From contig OZ024841.1 of assembly GCA_964017145.1 (NCBI GenBank), positions 2,852,001-2,916,000 of the forward strand: 64,000 nucleotides of DNA. The letters run 5' to 3'. This stretch comes from Agrocybe praecox. Its lineage: Eukaryota; Basidiomycota; Agaricomycetes; Agaricales; Agrocybaceae. Positions 36,154 through 48,864 of the stretch are shown here, piece after piece. A model generated the notes under the pieces. It was not told where the DNA came from, ran no database searches, and saw nothing but the letters and a program-made list of their open reading frames with translations. Positions within the stretch are counted from its first letter, which is position 1. Each line of letters opens with the position of its first letter. The translations under genes and the position numbers were made by a program.

Positions 36154-39100
36154 ATGGCACACGCGTTAAATTTCAAAGAAATCACCCACTGGGCCAATGA
36201 TTCGTCTATTGGCAGTCCGCCAGTTTTCTGGTTAAGCGGTCAAGCAGGATCAGGGAAGACGACTATCTCGTATACCATCGCGAAAAGGTTCTCGGATGGG
36301 CAGCCAACGTCTCTCGGTGCAAGTTTCTTTTGTTCTCGCCAATTCGGTGAAACACGAAGCTTGCAGCGTATAGTCCCCACCATCGTTTTTCAGCTGGCTC
36401 TCCGATGTGAACCATATCGTGCTGCTTTGCATGGAATCGATACTTCGGATGCGGTACACTACCTAAATGTTCAAGAACAACTTGAAACATTTCTCTTCCA
36501 ACCCTGGAGGGAACAAACACGTCGGCATGGCCTGCCAACCTACCTCGTCGTTGTGGATGATCTTGATGAGATCGAGGAGATGGAAAGGTCATCGTTTCTC
36601 GAACAATTACTTAGTTCAATCGAGAAAGATAATATCACTGGTCTCAAATTTCTCGTCGCCAGTCGCCCCGATCCGGATATCTCTCAGTTGTGCACAACCT
36701 TCCCACCAGGTGCTGTTTGCAAGCTTCAAAATGTTCCCATCGAAGATGCGAAGCTCGATATCAAAACATACCTGCATGTCAAACTCCCAAGATTGAATGG
36801 AACACCGGAGTTGAGCAAGCTGAACGAACAGTCTGCTGGGTTGTTCATATATGCGGCCACTATGGTGAAGATTCTGACGGGACGCAAACTTGCTGATAGC
36901 GAGCAACTGAGGAGGCTTCGCTCTCTTCTCTCCTCGACCTCGTCAAATTTTGGGTCAATCGATCAATTATACCAGCAAATTATGTGCAGCGCCTTTTCAG
37001 ACCTCGACGATGATCCTGACACTCTCTCCACTCGCCTCTCAGTCCTCCACATCTTTCTCTGCTCTGCCGAGCGAATTTCTACTGCCGTCGCCGCCAGCCT
37101 ATTAGATATCGAGGTCGACGTTGCACATGTCGTCCTTGATAGTCTTTACTCCGTACTCTATATTCGAGACGATCGTGTTTACTGGTATCACGCTTCCTTT
37201 CCCGACTTCATCTTCAGTCGTGCTCGCTCGAACTTCCGCATGGATAACAAGGATTTCGACTTCTCTTGTGATGCAGGAGTTCGACATAGTTACCTTTTCC
37301 ATGCATGCTTCCGTATCATGAACTCCGACATTGGACTACGATTCAACATGGGAGATATAAAATCCTCGTATCTATTGGATCATGAACATGCGGAAGAGCT
37401 GCATAAGAATGTAGTCAGGAACATAGGCCCTTCCCTCAAATATGCGTGCTTGCATTGGGTAGATCACTTGTCCTTACTTCTAACCACAACCAATAGCTCC
37501 ATTTTCGACGTGATTTCAGACTTTCTACAGCTTCGTGTCTTATTCTGGATTGAAGCCATGAGCCTACTTGGATTAAGCGGAGCTTGTTCATTTTTGCTGC
37601 TGAAAGCTAGACGTTGGGTATCAAAGGTACATCCAATCCTATCGGCTTCTCCCCACCGTCTGACAAGTTTACCTCAAGAATAGCAATCCGGCTCTCGCCA
37701 AATATCTGCAAGAAAGTGCCAATTTTGCAGCGTATTTTAGTGGCTGCCCGGCCGTAGACTCAACGCCACACTTGTACCTCTCATCATTGGCGACGTGGCA
37801 AGCAAAGTCAGATCTTTCGCGATCCTGGAAGAATGCATTCTCGCATATCCCTTCGTACGACCACTCGGAAGGCGTTGTAGATGTGCCTCTGATGACGAAA
37901 CGATTTGACGAACCGATAAAGGCTATTGCTTTCTCTAGTAACAACGAACAGATCGTGGTCGGATTGAAGAACGCCGCGGTGGTATTGGATACTACTACTG
38001 GGCGACAGCAGCATGTGCTGAGTGCACATGATTGTTCTCTTATCAAGTTCTCGCACGATGAAACTCGACTTGTGGTTATATCGCGATATTTGTATGAAAG
38101 CTATGGGGATGAAGGGGGTGAAAGTGAAGACCCTGAAGATGAAGACCTGGAAGACTCGGAAGATGTTGAAGACTCTGAGGACTGGGAGGACCAAGACTCT
38201 GGGAATGAAGACCGTCGAGCTGCGAACTATGACCTGGTTCACATATGGGACGCATCTACGCTCCAACTCTTGAAAGAGTTCAAGGCTCTGCGCGCCACGG
38301 TTTCGTGTGAGGGGACACACGTTCTTGTGATACCTCCAGAACTTTCTGACAGCCACCATCAAGTGCAGATCCTGGATATCTCAACGGGTATTTTGCTGAG
38401 AATGGTCAAGTTGGGCAAAATCGATGCTGATGGCTATTCACATTCGTTGGCCTGTTCATGGGATTCAAAGAAGCTTTTAATCGGGGTGGACGAATCGGTT
38501 GAAATATGGGACATATCTTCAGAGTCTGCGGAGAAGATACTTACCCTAGAAGGGGAGGTCGAAGATTACATCAATGTAATTACAATGTCGCCTGATGGTA
38601 AATTGATTGCGACGGGCTCGGATTACGGTTCCGCACGAGTATGGGACGCGTCGACGGGCAACATATTGATATCGCTTCCCCATCTTTGGACACTCGATTT
38701 CTCATACGATGGTACACGCATCGCGTCCGGTTCAATGGATAGAAATGTGCGCATATGGGACACATCGACAGGAGCCAAATTGAAAGTTCTGGAAACTAAT
38801 GATGTTAATGTACTCTCAGTTGCACTCTCACGGGATGGTTCACGAATATGTGCAGGCTCACAGAGTGTATTTGTGTGGTCTAGAGACGAATCTGAGTCCG
38901 TACAAATGCAGCCTAATGTACATCACAGCAGAAAATCCGACATCTCACTCAATGACATCAACATTGCAATATCGTACGACACCAAAACAATAATGTCCAT
39001 CGACAATGATAGTGTCCATGTATGGGATGCTGCGACAGGGGCTGAAATAATCGCGATATCGAGCTTTGGGATTTGGACAACCGCATTCGCTAGTAATGGA

Positions 39101-40093
39101 CAAAACGTTGTTTTGGGTCTGCTAAACGGATCCGTAAAGGTATTCAATGCAACGACCGGTGATGAAATATCATATTTGGAAAGCAGGGACCTCGATGCGT
39201 CTGTTGGATCGGTGGCATCGTCAAGAAGTGGAACAAAAATTGCTTTCACAATATACACTTTATCAAAATCTGTGCAAAGATGGCGGCTATATCTATGGGA
39301 CGTAGAAACTGGTCGAGAAACTGAGATCGATACTGGCAATGACATGTATTTTGTCTCCTTCTCGGATGATGGAGGATATATCGTGGGCGGCTTAAGGCTG
39401 GATCAAGTTTCTCCTTGCATAGTTGTTTGGGATGTGTTGACTGGTGACGTCACTCGCAAAATGATAAGCAAAATTCATGTTCAACCCCTGGAACGAATTC
39501 TGTTTTCAAGCAACGGAAGGGAGGTCGCGGTTTGCCCAGGCCAGCTACCACTAGAGGCGGATACCACGTTATGTGAAATTTGGGATATATCCTCCGGCTA
39601 CCGTTTGAGGACAATCAAAGCATCATATTGGCCTCAAAGTTACGGTGAAGAACAAGCCAATCTTCCGTTCAGATCAATAGGTCTCTCAAACGATGGAAAG
39701 AAGATTGCCATTGCCTGCGCAGATGGATTTATACGAATTTGGTCCCACGTCTCCGACGAAAGTGCCGCCAAAATAATGATTGTTGGTCATTCGAGCACGC
39801 TCGAATCGATTGTCTTTTCCAGAAACGAGAAGCAAGTTGTGTCTGGCTCTAGGGATGGGTCTGTGCAGGTTTGGGACTTGGATACGGACACAGAGAAGTA
39901 CGAATGGACACTACAGGACAGTGGCTGGATTACATCTTCCCGGCAAATAGATCACAGGCTCATGTGGGTTTCGGCGTTGTTGGAGGTCACCCAACCACGC
40001 AATACTCTTATTCTCTCGGGCTCTGGGCACGGCTCCGTTGATTTTGTAGGGGCCAAGATCGGGGAAGAGTGGCAGAAGTGTTACTCACCTTAA
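36154..40093 (+). CDS. NACHT-WD40 (NLR-like) protein
   Basis: Two exons, 36154-37626 and 37679-40093, give 1295 residues from the first in-frame ATG. The NACHT domain carries a P-loop GQAGSGKTT at residues 29-37, ASFFCSR, a Walker B YLVVVDDLDEIEEM near 130-140 and the sensor-like FLVASRPDPDIS. A helical region follows, then about ten WD40-type blades over residues 530-1290 (VHIWDAS, ARVWDASTG, VRIWDTSTG, VQVWDLDTD). One loop bears a highly acidic insert encoded near 38110-38215. Fungal NACHT-WD40 proteins act in non-self recognition and programmed cell death (HET-E/HET-D group), with repeats as ligand sensor. This copy lacks any recognisable N-terminal effector domain and the preceding linker is frameshifted, so it may be a non-signalling or decayed member. 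Confidence 0.88.
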
Positions 40094-40250
40094 ATATATG
40101 TTGCTCAATAGAACCTTAATTATAGTGTACAGTGTAGTGACGATTTAAGCGCTGCTCGTAGCAGGGTTCAAAGGATATCTACATAAATGAGTAAATTGGC
40201 ATGTGAATGAATACACGATGAAATAACAAAGAGGGATCTCAAAAACTATA

Positions 40251-40401
40251 TGTAGTTGGATACAAATGGATGGTATGTGTCTATATAAGAATTGTCCTGT
40301 TGGAGGAACAGAGCAGCAATGATTGTAGTTGGATACAAGGCGTGTGTGTTCGTGTGTGGTGATACAGAAAGTGTGCATGCAAAAATTGTCCTGTTGGAGG
40401 A
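40251..40401. repeat. Imperfect duplication in convergent 3' region
   Basis: The blocks tgtagttggataca and aattgtcctgttggagga occur in that order twice, at 40251-40307 and 40324-40401. The spacer between blocks differs in length and sequence. The repeat lies between the stop of the NACHT-WD40 gene and the end of the cystathionine synthase gene. Confidence 0.7.
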
Positions 40402-40569
40402 TAGATGGATGAATTCGAGATGTGTACTTGCGAGTGGGAGTAAGTGAAAGTAGTAGAAGTTGGTCACTATGAAGGCTTTATCCAGTCTTTGAAAATTTTA
40501 TCTATGAGGTGGAGTTTTGAAACAGAAAGCGAAAGAAGGAAGGTGGCAGCAGGCAGCAGCAGCAGTCGT

Positions 40570-42664
40570 CTACTGCGTACCGACAACGACAGCCTCAGCC
40601 GCGTTCAACGCGGCCTCAAAAGACTTCAAGAGCGCCGTCTGGTCCTCCATGCCTACACTGATCCTCACAATTCCCTCTTCGACACCAAACTGGGCTGCCC
40701 AATCCAGTTCGGTATAATGAGCGAGGATCGTGAAAGGACATGCGAGGGTGAAGTTGGTGCCGAGGCTGGGGCCTTTATAGCACGGCAAAGCGTCGAAGAA
40801 GGCTTTTGACGCCTCCATGGACGTGAATGTTAATGAGAACAGACCGCCAAAGCCACCGATTTTACCGTCTTCAGCATCGGGGGTCTTGATGCGGCATATA
40901 TCGTATTTCTCTCGGGCGACGTATTTGGGGTAGAAGACATCCTTGATTGTTGGGGTGGTACTGTTGGATGAAGAGGTAGCTAAAGATTTAGATCGTAGAT
41001 AATCGCAAACTGCTTCCGCGTTGGCGTCTATGACCCGGATTCGACGTTTGAAGTCACGCGAGTTGCGTTCCATGTAAATAGCATCCTCGTCAAAGTACAC
41101 GTCTTCGAAGGTTTGAGAGAGGTGAGATTTCAACGTGGCGTAATGGCGGCCTGCGGGATTGAGAACGAGACTGCAAAGTCGATGAGCAGACGATTAAATT
41201 GTTAAACAGACAAACAACGTACCTTCCGCCCATGACATTCGATGCTCCACTGAACACCTTGGTCAAGCTGCTAACCACAATATCTGCATAGGGAAAGACC
41301 TCGACGTTCACGAAGTTCCCAATCGTCTCGTCGATGACGATGAGGAAGTCGTATTTATCAGCTAGGGCTCTAAGCCTAGGCAAGTCGGCGGACCTAAGCA
41401 GTGGGTTGGATGGAAATTCGGTAAACAGAGCAAGGATAGGTTCGGTTTCTAGGATTTTTTCCAGTTCGTCGATGTCGCTATCTGTTCCGAATCCGAGAAA
41501 GTGGCATCCCGGGCCCCACTTTTGCAAGATTTTCAATGTATCGATGTATGGGAATCTATTAAAGTATCAGATAGCTGTAACCAAAGAAGAAAAAGAAAAA
41601 AAAAGAGTTACACACCCAAAGCATATACTCTTGACATCAGGCCTTGTAGCAAGCGCTGTCTGATGAGCAGTCCATATCGCCGACATTCCAGTCGGTAGGA
41701 GGTAAACATCGTCCGCAGCGAGCTCCTTGATACCTCTCGTGCTGGGCCCGATAAGCAGCTGTTCTTTCCCTTCGATACACGAGGAGTTGTCCTTGACCAA
41801 AACGCCGGCTACTCGAGATCGTAGAGCTTTTTTCGCAAATGCCGCTGCTTGAAGAGGGAGGTTTCGCCCGTACCGTTCTTCAAGATAGACTGAATCGAGA
41901 TCTTCCGACGGTAGCAACGTTGCGGATGGTGGTGGCGTCGGATAAGCAGCTGCAGTGGAAGATTTCTTCACGGCAGAATAATGCCTGTTCTGGGCTTTAC
42001 TGGGTACAATCCTTGCCGCAGGCACGGGACTAGCAGGCGAAGTCGATTGGGCCCTCGTTTCCGGCAGCAAAGAGAGACATTTCTCTGCAAACCGACTCGA
42101 TATTCCCAATCCCGTATGCTGCCAGAACTCCTTCGCAATGGAAAAGGCATCGCTGGGGAACAGGACTACATGCAGGTCGGCACAGGAGCCTCCAATACTT
42201 GCGCGATCCAGTTTTTCATCATCCGATGGACATATGAACAGGTTTACAAGACGCGCAAGGACAGGGGGAGAGCGTCCCAAGGTAGCGGAACGGGTTTGGA
42301 TAAACGACCGACACTGTTCCGCGATTTTCTGCGTCGGGAAGAGCATACACCGCTCGTTTTTCCCTAAAACAGCGTATTTCTGTTCGCAAATACCAGCGAG
42401 CTATATATTTATATCAAATTTAAGCCTCTTTCCTAGATATTTGGGCAAATAAATACGTCGAAAACATACCTTTTGGATACTCAAATGCACGAAAAACCTT
42501 GGGTAGCCCGAAACCATCTTCTTTACTACCGCTTCTTCGCCTTCTTCATACCCAACATTGTCTCTCCAGGTGGGCAGCGATACAGATATGGCATGAGGTG
42601 TGTGTGGTGGCACAGATAGTCCGAGCGGGAGGTTCGTAGTCGTAGTCGTGTTAGGTTCACCCAT
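40570..42664 (-). CDS. Cystathionine gamma-synthase (PLP enzyme, Str2/met-7 type)
   Basis: The gene begins at ATG 42664 ([19 protein letters not shown]) and has four or so exons. The N-terminal block [17 protein letters not shown] (read here as [20 protein letters not shown]) followed by [14 protein letters not shown] is diagnostic of fungal cystathionine gamma-synthases. Exon 2 continues [18 protein letters not shown]. The PLP domain contains [35 protein letters not shown], the cofactor Asp in [12 protein letters not shown] and the Schiff-base Lys in [16 protein letters not shown]. The C-terminal domain ends [13 protein letters not shown]. The enzyme condenses activated homoserine with cysteine to cystathionine in transsulfuration toward methionine, in the cytosol or peroxisome. 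It is a housekeeping gene and appears intact. Confidence 0.88.
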
Positions 42665-43549
42665 CGTGTCCCCAGAGGAAGTGTTGAATTGTAGGTTCGC
42701 TTTTTTTACAACGGAAAACGTAACAGGAGCAGGAGCAGGAGCAGTAGAGTATGTAAAAGAAAAAGATCAGCAAGCAAGCGAATAGAAAGAAATGAATGGG
42801 GCCATAATAGAATGTAAAGGATTTTATTCCTGGGGTCATCAGCTTTATCGTCGATCGGTCCTAATCGGGAATTCGGCCGCATCACCGGGTATCTATCTTT
42901 AGTCTGCAACATAGTTAGGGATTTGAATTCGTAACGCGCTCATCGAATCCAATGCAAAGATTTGATTCGCGAACAGAGAAGACATTATTTTTGCTATCTA
43001 CCTATACTCATACAGTAATAGGGAAGCGTTGTGTAACGAACCGAATTACTTGACCTGCCGAAAAGAAGGAACGTCAGACTGTTAGATTGTGAGGACTCGA
43101 AAGAGCGAGAAGGCTGGGTAATTGAATTGTAGGAAGTTAGGTCATCCAAGTCACAGTAGACTAGCAAGTCAAGAGTTACACCCCACGCAGTACTGAGCCG
43201 AATAGAAAATGCAGGAAGTTTACAAAGATATGGAGGCTTGAGTAATTGCCGTGCAAAAATTAGCACTAATTGTACAAGCAAAAACACATTGCTGATCAAA
43301 TAATAAAGTCGAGGACGCTCTCTCGAAACACAATGGGACGCATGTAATACATACAGTCTGAGACTTCAGCTAAGGCTCAAGAAAAAATTATCTGAGTGGG
43401 CACTGGCATAGACTTCACATACCATGGGTTTCTATCCAAAAAGTTATGCCATGGCGCCACTTCTTCAACGCGTGAATCGAGTCCTAGATAAGCGAAAACG
43501 GCGTCAGATAAACGCAGCAAGCGACATATCAATGACAAGTCGGAGCAGA

Positions 43550-44480
43550 TGTCCAATAGCAACCCCCTCGTACGACAAGCCAGAAGTCTTCCTGGGCACA
43601 ATAGTGAACAAGGAAACGTAGGTACTAACACCACAAATCCCGTAACAAAACTGCGCCGCTGGTCAAAGTGCTTATAATGTTAAAGCCTACAAGTACTAAA
43701 CTCGCCAACTTGGATAGCACCCACGCGACGTAGTCAGCGTGATGACTCGCAGCAAGCTGCAACTCATAGTCAAGCGACTCTGTCTGTTGACATGATATTC
43801 CCCACGATGAAGACTTCTCGACCGTAAAATGCAGATATTTAATGTAGCAGGCGCTATGCACCCGTGCATCCAATCTCGACCGTAAAATGCAGATATTTAA
43901 TGTAGTAGGCGCTATGCACCTACTACATCCAATATCAATGCCATTAAAGGCACCACGACGCCGATAGGGGTGCACATGTATTCCACCTCCAAAAAGGCAT
44001 GGATGTGACTCACCTAAACCAAGTTTCCGTTGAACGTCGACCGCACCTTCCGTTCAAATATTCGCCAAATAATAATAATAAGGATCCTGGAAAGCATAAG
44101 AAAGATATCAGATAAATTTCATCGTCCGAAGACCTATGACAAAGGCGCATTGTGCAATGATAACCCCCTCGTGCGACAGATCAGAAACCTCTCCCGATGC
44201 TGAGCATCTTCGGTCGACGGTACCAACGCCTACAAGTGCTAAACTCGATAGCGTTGTAGGTATATGACCCCCACATACACGCGACACAGTCAGCGTGCAT
44301 GTCCGACTCACAGAGGCTGAACGACTTAGTCAGCTTGAACATCCTGCGCGAAAGGTTCCGATTCGAAATGAGTAGAACGAATGAACTGGATCTAGCCCTC
44401 AGTTCATTCACTATCTACTATGCCTATGATGGCACCACGACGCCGATAGGGGCGTACATGCATGATTCACCTCACAAGTC
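43550..44480. repeat. Diverged duplicated module
   Basis: Several landmarks appear in the same order in 43550-44010 and 44150-44480. They are aaccccctcgt-gcgaca, tacaagt-ctaaactcg, cgcgac-agtcagcgtg and ggcaccacgacgccgatagg. Stretches between them differ, so this is an old or partly deleted tandem duplication. No coding capacity is shared between copies. Confidence 0.6.
43816..43933. repeat. Two-copy tandem repeat, 58-bp unit
   Basis: A unit starting tctcgaccgtaaaatgcaga is repeated at 43816 and 43874 with very few differences (for example tagcaggcg versus tagtaggcg). It sits inside the first copy of the larger duplicated module. Confidence 0.85.
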
Positions 44481-44922
44481 GGATAATAACTGAATGCTTA
44501 CCTTACACGTGCAACTTTCTCTTGAACTTAAAACTTGTGTTCACCTTCGCCATGTTATCGCTAAAAATTTAAAGGTGAAGGGATTGACGAAGGAAAGAGA
44601 AAGAAGAGAGCTGCCGCTGAGACTTACCAGTCATTCTCATTTAGTTATAAATGTGTTCAATTCACCACGAGAGGGTTTGGGGGGTAAGGTCAAGGAAATT
44701 GTGGTGGAAAAGACAATTGGGCAATAGCAGATGGTTGAAACGTTGAAACGTTAAAACTGACCATTTCGGATTGAATCTGAGTTTTAATCATACAACGCAA
44801 CCTGCTTGATATTCAAATTCCGCCCCAACTTTAAAAAAAGAAAAGCAATTTGCGGACTTGATGAATTTCACAACATGTGTAATTAACGTTTTCGTGCCCA
44901 CCTTTTTGCCGTAGAGCCAATA

Positions 44923-45380
44923 GATTACGCTCGCAACTCAGAGGTACATGAGGGTCCGGCCGAGCACTTCCCCTGAACAAAGGGAGCCAAAGTTTAGATA
45001 CCAGAATCCTACGATGCCGTTTTTCTGCGGGCGATTCCACCATTTTGAAATTGTAAGACCAGCAACTTGTCTAGTTTTTGTCCCTTCAGTACATAAGCTC
45101 TGAATTATGGTATTAGGTATGATCTGATACACATTTGGGGCAAAATAAATAAGGCCATGCTCGCTCTTCTGCGTCCTCGAATTATAGAGCCAGCTTCTGG
45201 CTGGAGCGGCGAGTCATCACTCGCCAGTTAGGCCTTCAGCGCTTCAGCTTCTAGCCCCAGGTGTTGCAAGTACTTTCAATCCGACAGATTACGATGTCAG
45301 CGCTGTTGGATGTACAACGAGCTCCAGCTATGATGACGCAGCGAGCCTTCCTCCGCCCTGCGGCGGACCTTTACCTAGTA
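44923..45380. repeat. Dispersed repeat, copy 1 (direct orientation)
   Basis: This segment from gattacgctcgcaactca to ggacctttacctagta matches 48225-48864 along its whole length. Best-conserved parts are ccgagcacttccc, acacatttggggcaaaataa and tagagccagc-tctggctgga. The 3' end carries a GC hairpin (ccgccctgcggcgg). Ends are not TG/CA and no primer-binding site or pol genes were seen, so LTR identity is unproven. Confidence 0.8.
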
Positions 45381-46783
45381 AAGTTTCTGTGCCGACACTG
45401 CCGAGCATGGCTGAGTTTGGAAAAGACGTGATATCTTGGCGTCACATAGTGCCCTTGGCATCCGACGCGTCGACACGACGCGACGCGCCTTTAGTTTATA
45501 AACCCTCCAATCATCGACGTCGCGTTTTCTGCCTACTTTTAACCTCCGACAATATTCTAGACATGGAAGACCCTTATGAAGTACGAAACTGTGAGAGTCG
45601 TCATAGAAAAAAGCTCTCGATGCTGACAACTTCACAAGAACGACGTGTAACGGGGACTACACGAAGTTACGCCTCTCTTATTTGAACCAGAAAAAAGACG
45701 CTCAAACAAAGAAGGCTACGAAGCAAGTTAACAGAGAAAGGCCAAGTCAGAAATCAGGCCACATAAGTATCGTTGCCGCAGTTTCTCGAGGCACTTTCCC
45801 AAATAAATGACGCAATGAACTTAGCTGATTTAGCAGAGTTGAAAGAGGAAACAGAAACAGATCGTCAAATGACTGATGAACTTTCCAAGCTGGTTTTACT
45901 GCTGCATCGATATACTAGAAGGTTGAAGAATATGTTATAGATCACTTGGAACGTTGAGTTGCACCCAAGTGAGTGGATAAATAATTTCGTTATCACATTA
46001 GGGAATTTTGAAGAAGATTTCACGACCCAAATTTTCTCAGAATTCATGGAAGCGAGACGGGGACTCTGAGCTCAAGTCGGACAATATAGAGCAAACTTCA
46101 AAGGGCTGTATCGAACACCACTGACCAGAGAATGCACTCTGTTGAGTCTATTCCTACTCCCATACCTCAAATCGGTCCCCTCGAGGAAGAGATATCATTA
46201 TCATCGGCTGGCGGCCCTGATGCAGATGAGATAGAGGTAACGCATGTTTCTATTGCAGTAACCATTCAATCTAATGAGTGCCTTTCTAAATTACCAGTGA
46301 TGACCTGGTCAAATCGGTAGAAGTACCTGCAGCAGGTTGCATGGAAATTGTCGACTATCTTAGAGAACTACTCGCTCAACGAGATTTTGCAGGGTTGAAA
46401 ATAGTCGGTGCTTGATTGGGCGGGCCATACTTCTGAGTGATCATGAGGACAGAGAAGCGGGGCCATCGTCAACGGCCAAGTAATCACACCAGAACACGAT
46501 TTGAAAACTTTGTGTTGTATTATAACCACCAATTCCATTGTCTTTTCAATAGATACATGTTTTAGATACTAGTTTTATATACACATGGGTAGAAAATGTA
46601 GACATAAATGAAGATACTATTTATATAATTTGAAGGAGTTGAACGGCGCACGTGCGTAAGTCTACAGCGGCCCGAAAGACGCACAGTTCTATCCGCTTTA
46701 AATAATGATCTCGATCATGACTCGAAACCATTACAACTTCAAGGTACACCGTTAAGAAAACAATCGACTTGATACCATTATCT

Positions 46784-48066
46784 ATGACTGACGAACTTGA
46801 ACAAGTACCAGCCAGCCCCGTACGTATCATAGTACACATGTTGTCTGGAACAAAATTTCAACCATATCATAGCATTTCCCGCCCGAAATTGTACACCGAA
46901 TAGCAAAGGCATGCTCGCCCAATATTCTTGCTTGTCTGGCAAGAACACATTCAATCTACCAGGGCGAAGCTGAGCGAGCGCTATACCATACGCTCAAAAA
47001 TCCACCTATTGGTTGCTTCGAAACATTATCGCACAGCTTAAAGAAAGTGACCTATGTGAAACACTTGACTGTACATTCAATTGGCGCCCCAGTCAGTAGA
47101 GAACTTTGCGTCAAGTTCGAAATACTCTCACATATGCTAGTCAACATGCGATCCTTGAACTATCTAGAGTTGAGATGCTCCGTAAACGGTTCCGGCGAAG
47201 AATGGTTGCTGTGCCAGAAAAGGTTGGCCAATGCATTACAGTGAGTGCTTCTAGTTCTCTGATGACTAACAGTTTTTTTTAAAATATTTCATAGTGATAC
47301 GAAATTCTCCCAGCTGCATGCCCTTCATTGTGATATGTTGCTCCTAAGAGATCCTATGCAATTCATCACAAATCACCGCGGATTGAAAATTTTCACCACG
47401 GACTGGTTCACGTTGAGAAACATCCAGGACCTCAAGAAAATAGAGCGTATTTCACCCAACACTATCCCAATTATTTGTACCGACGGGAACTTCGATAAAC
47501 GATGGGAATACGCCGAGGGAGTTGCACTTTTTCCGAATTTGTATTCTCCCAGTCGTCTCCCTTCAACGCTCGAAACGCTCGACAAAATATGGAAACCTTC
47601 AACTTATTTTCATAGGGTTATCATAAATCTTGACGAATATTCCAGCGACATGTATACGTTCATCAAGAACAGCTTGGACTTTATTATCCCAAAGACTCCC
47701 GAATTTGTTAGGTGTCTGACGTTCACATTTGAACGTCCGACATGCGAGATTGTAAGTTGTGATTATAATATTATAATGGCAAACGACGAAGCTAATCCAC
47801 CAATTTTTCAGGCTACCGAGGATATTAGAAGTATCATTATAAAGCTCAAGTCCCTTCAAGAGTTGAAATTCCATTGGATAACCTTGCACCGCGGAATCAC
47901 GCAAACGAGTCCAGATATCTCAGGATTTCTAGTCAAGGACAAGATGACCCTCGTTAAATCATTTTGGGATGTTTGTCCTACCCTTGTAGAAGTCAAATTT
48001 ATTAGCGGAGAACATTTCAGACGACTAGATTCCAGACATCCAGAGTGGACGCATATGGGCGATTGA
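46784..48066 (+). CDS. F-box-like / LRR-type protein
   Basis: Exon 1 46784-46819 (MTDELEQVPASP) joins exon 2 at 46873 (HFPPEIVHRIAKACSPNILA) in frame. A third exon follows the junction HDTKFSQLHALHC. A further intron, gtaagt at about 47752 to ttttcag at about 47811, is likely. The N-terminus shows an F-box-like opening (FPPEIVHRIA, then ACLARTHSIYQGEAERALYHTL) of the short Agaricomycete type that lacks a clear Trp. The remainder resembles the LRR-like C-terminal regions of such proteins (YLELRCSVNGSG). It probably serves as a substrate adaptor, from family context only. The whole gene lies between two direct copies of a dispersed repeat, so it could have moved or been copied with them. It is not close to the F-box pair at 4678-8773. 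Confidence 0.65.
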
Positions 48067-48224
48067 GACTCACTTGGCTTCGCATAATTTCTACTAAATG
48101 GGTGGATGCAACCGATTCTGGCAATTATATACAGTGTGTTGATAATAGTTATTATGGATGGCCGTTCCCTATCTGACTGACGGTATTAATATACGATCTT
48201 CATGGAGGAGCTTTGATTTTCCTT

Positions 48225-48864
48225 GATTGCGAGCGTAGCGAGCAACTCAAGTAAGTATGAGGGGTCCGACCGAGCACTTCCCTCGAACAAACAAAGCCAA
48301 AGTTTAGATACCACCTACTCAGTATTACTGATGCAGCGATACCGCTTTCTGTGGGCGATTCCTCAATGATTTGGACGACTAATGTACCTCTGAGCCTTTT
48401 TTTTGTGTATCTGACAAAAAAAGAAGCGTCTTTCTGCACTCTTTTGCCTTGCTTTTGCCCTGTTTTTACAACTTTCGGGAAAACACGGCCATTTCGCAGC
48501 CGCTTCCCCCGCCATCTTTTTGAAATTGTCAGACCAGCAATTCGTTCAGTTTTTGTCCCTTCAGCACATAAGTTCTGTATTATGGTATCGTGTATGACAA
48601 TGATATGATACACATTTGGGGCAAAATAAATAAGGCCATGCTCGCTCTTCTGCATCCTCGAATCATAGAGCCAGCCTCTGGCTGGAGCGGCGAGTCATCC
48701 CTCGGCAGTTAGGCCTTCGAGCAAGTTCAAGCTTCAGCTTCAGGTCCCGCCTACCGTCGACTTCTGGTCCCAGTTAGTGCAAGTATTTTCAATGCAATAG
48801 ATCTCCAGCTAGGATGTCGAAGCGAGCCTGAGTCCTCCGCCACAGGGCGGACCTTTACCTAGTA
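48225..48864. repeat. Dispersed repeat, copy 2 (direct orientation)
   Basis: This is the second copy of the repeat at 44923-45380, same orientation, 2.84 kb away. It is longer mainly because of an extra stretch of about 150 bp near 48365-48520 (ttttttttgtgtatctgac and on) absent from copy 1. It ends with the same gcggacctttacctagta. Confidence 0.8.

Larger units (their letters stand above)
42665..46783. other. Repeat-rich gene-poor region
   Basis: Over 4 kb no gene could be supported. The stretch holds a GCAGGA-type microsatellite near 42724, an imperfect duplication (43550-44480), a 58-bp tandem repeat and the first copy of a dispersed repeat (44923-45380). Between 45780 and 45940 a short open stretch encodes LADLAELKEETETDRQMTDE, coiled-coil-like, possibly a gene relic. 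Confidence 0.45.

Noticed and set aside
44923..48864. LTR retrotransposon
   Set aside because: Two direct repeats fit at first sight, but ends are not TG/CA, lengths differ by about 180 bp, and no gag-pol remnants or primer-binding site were seen inside.
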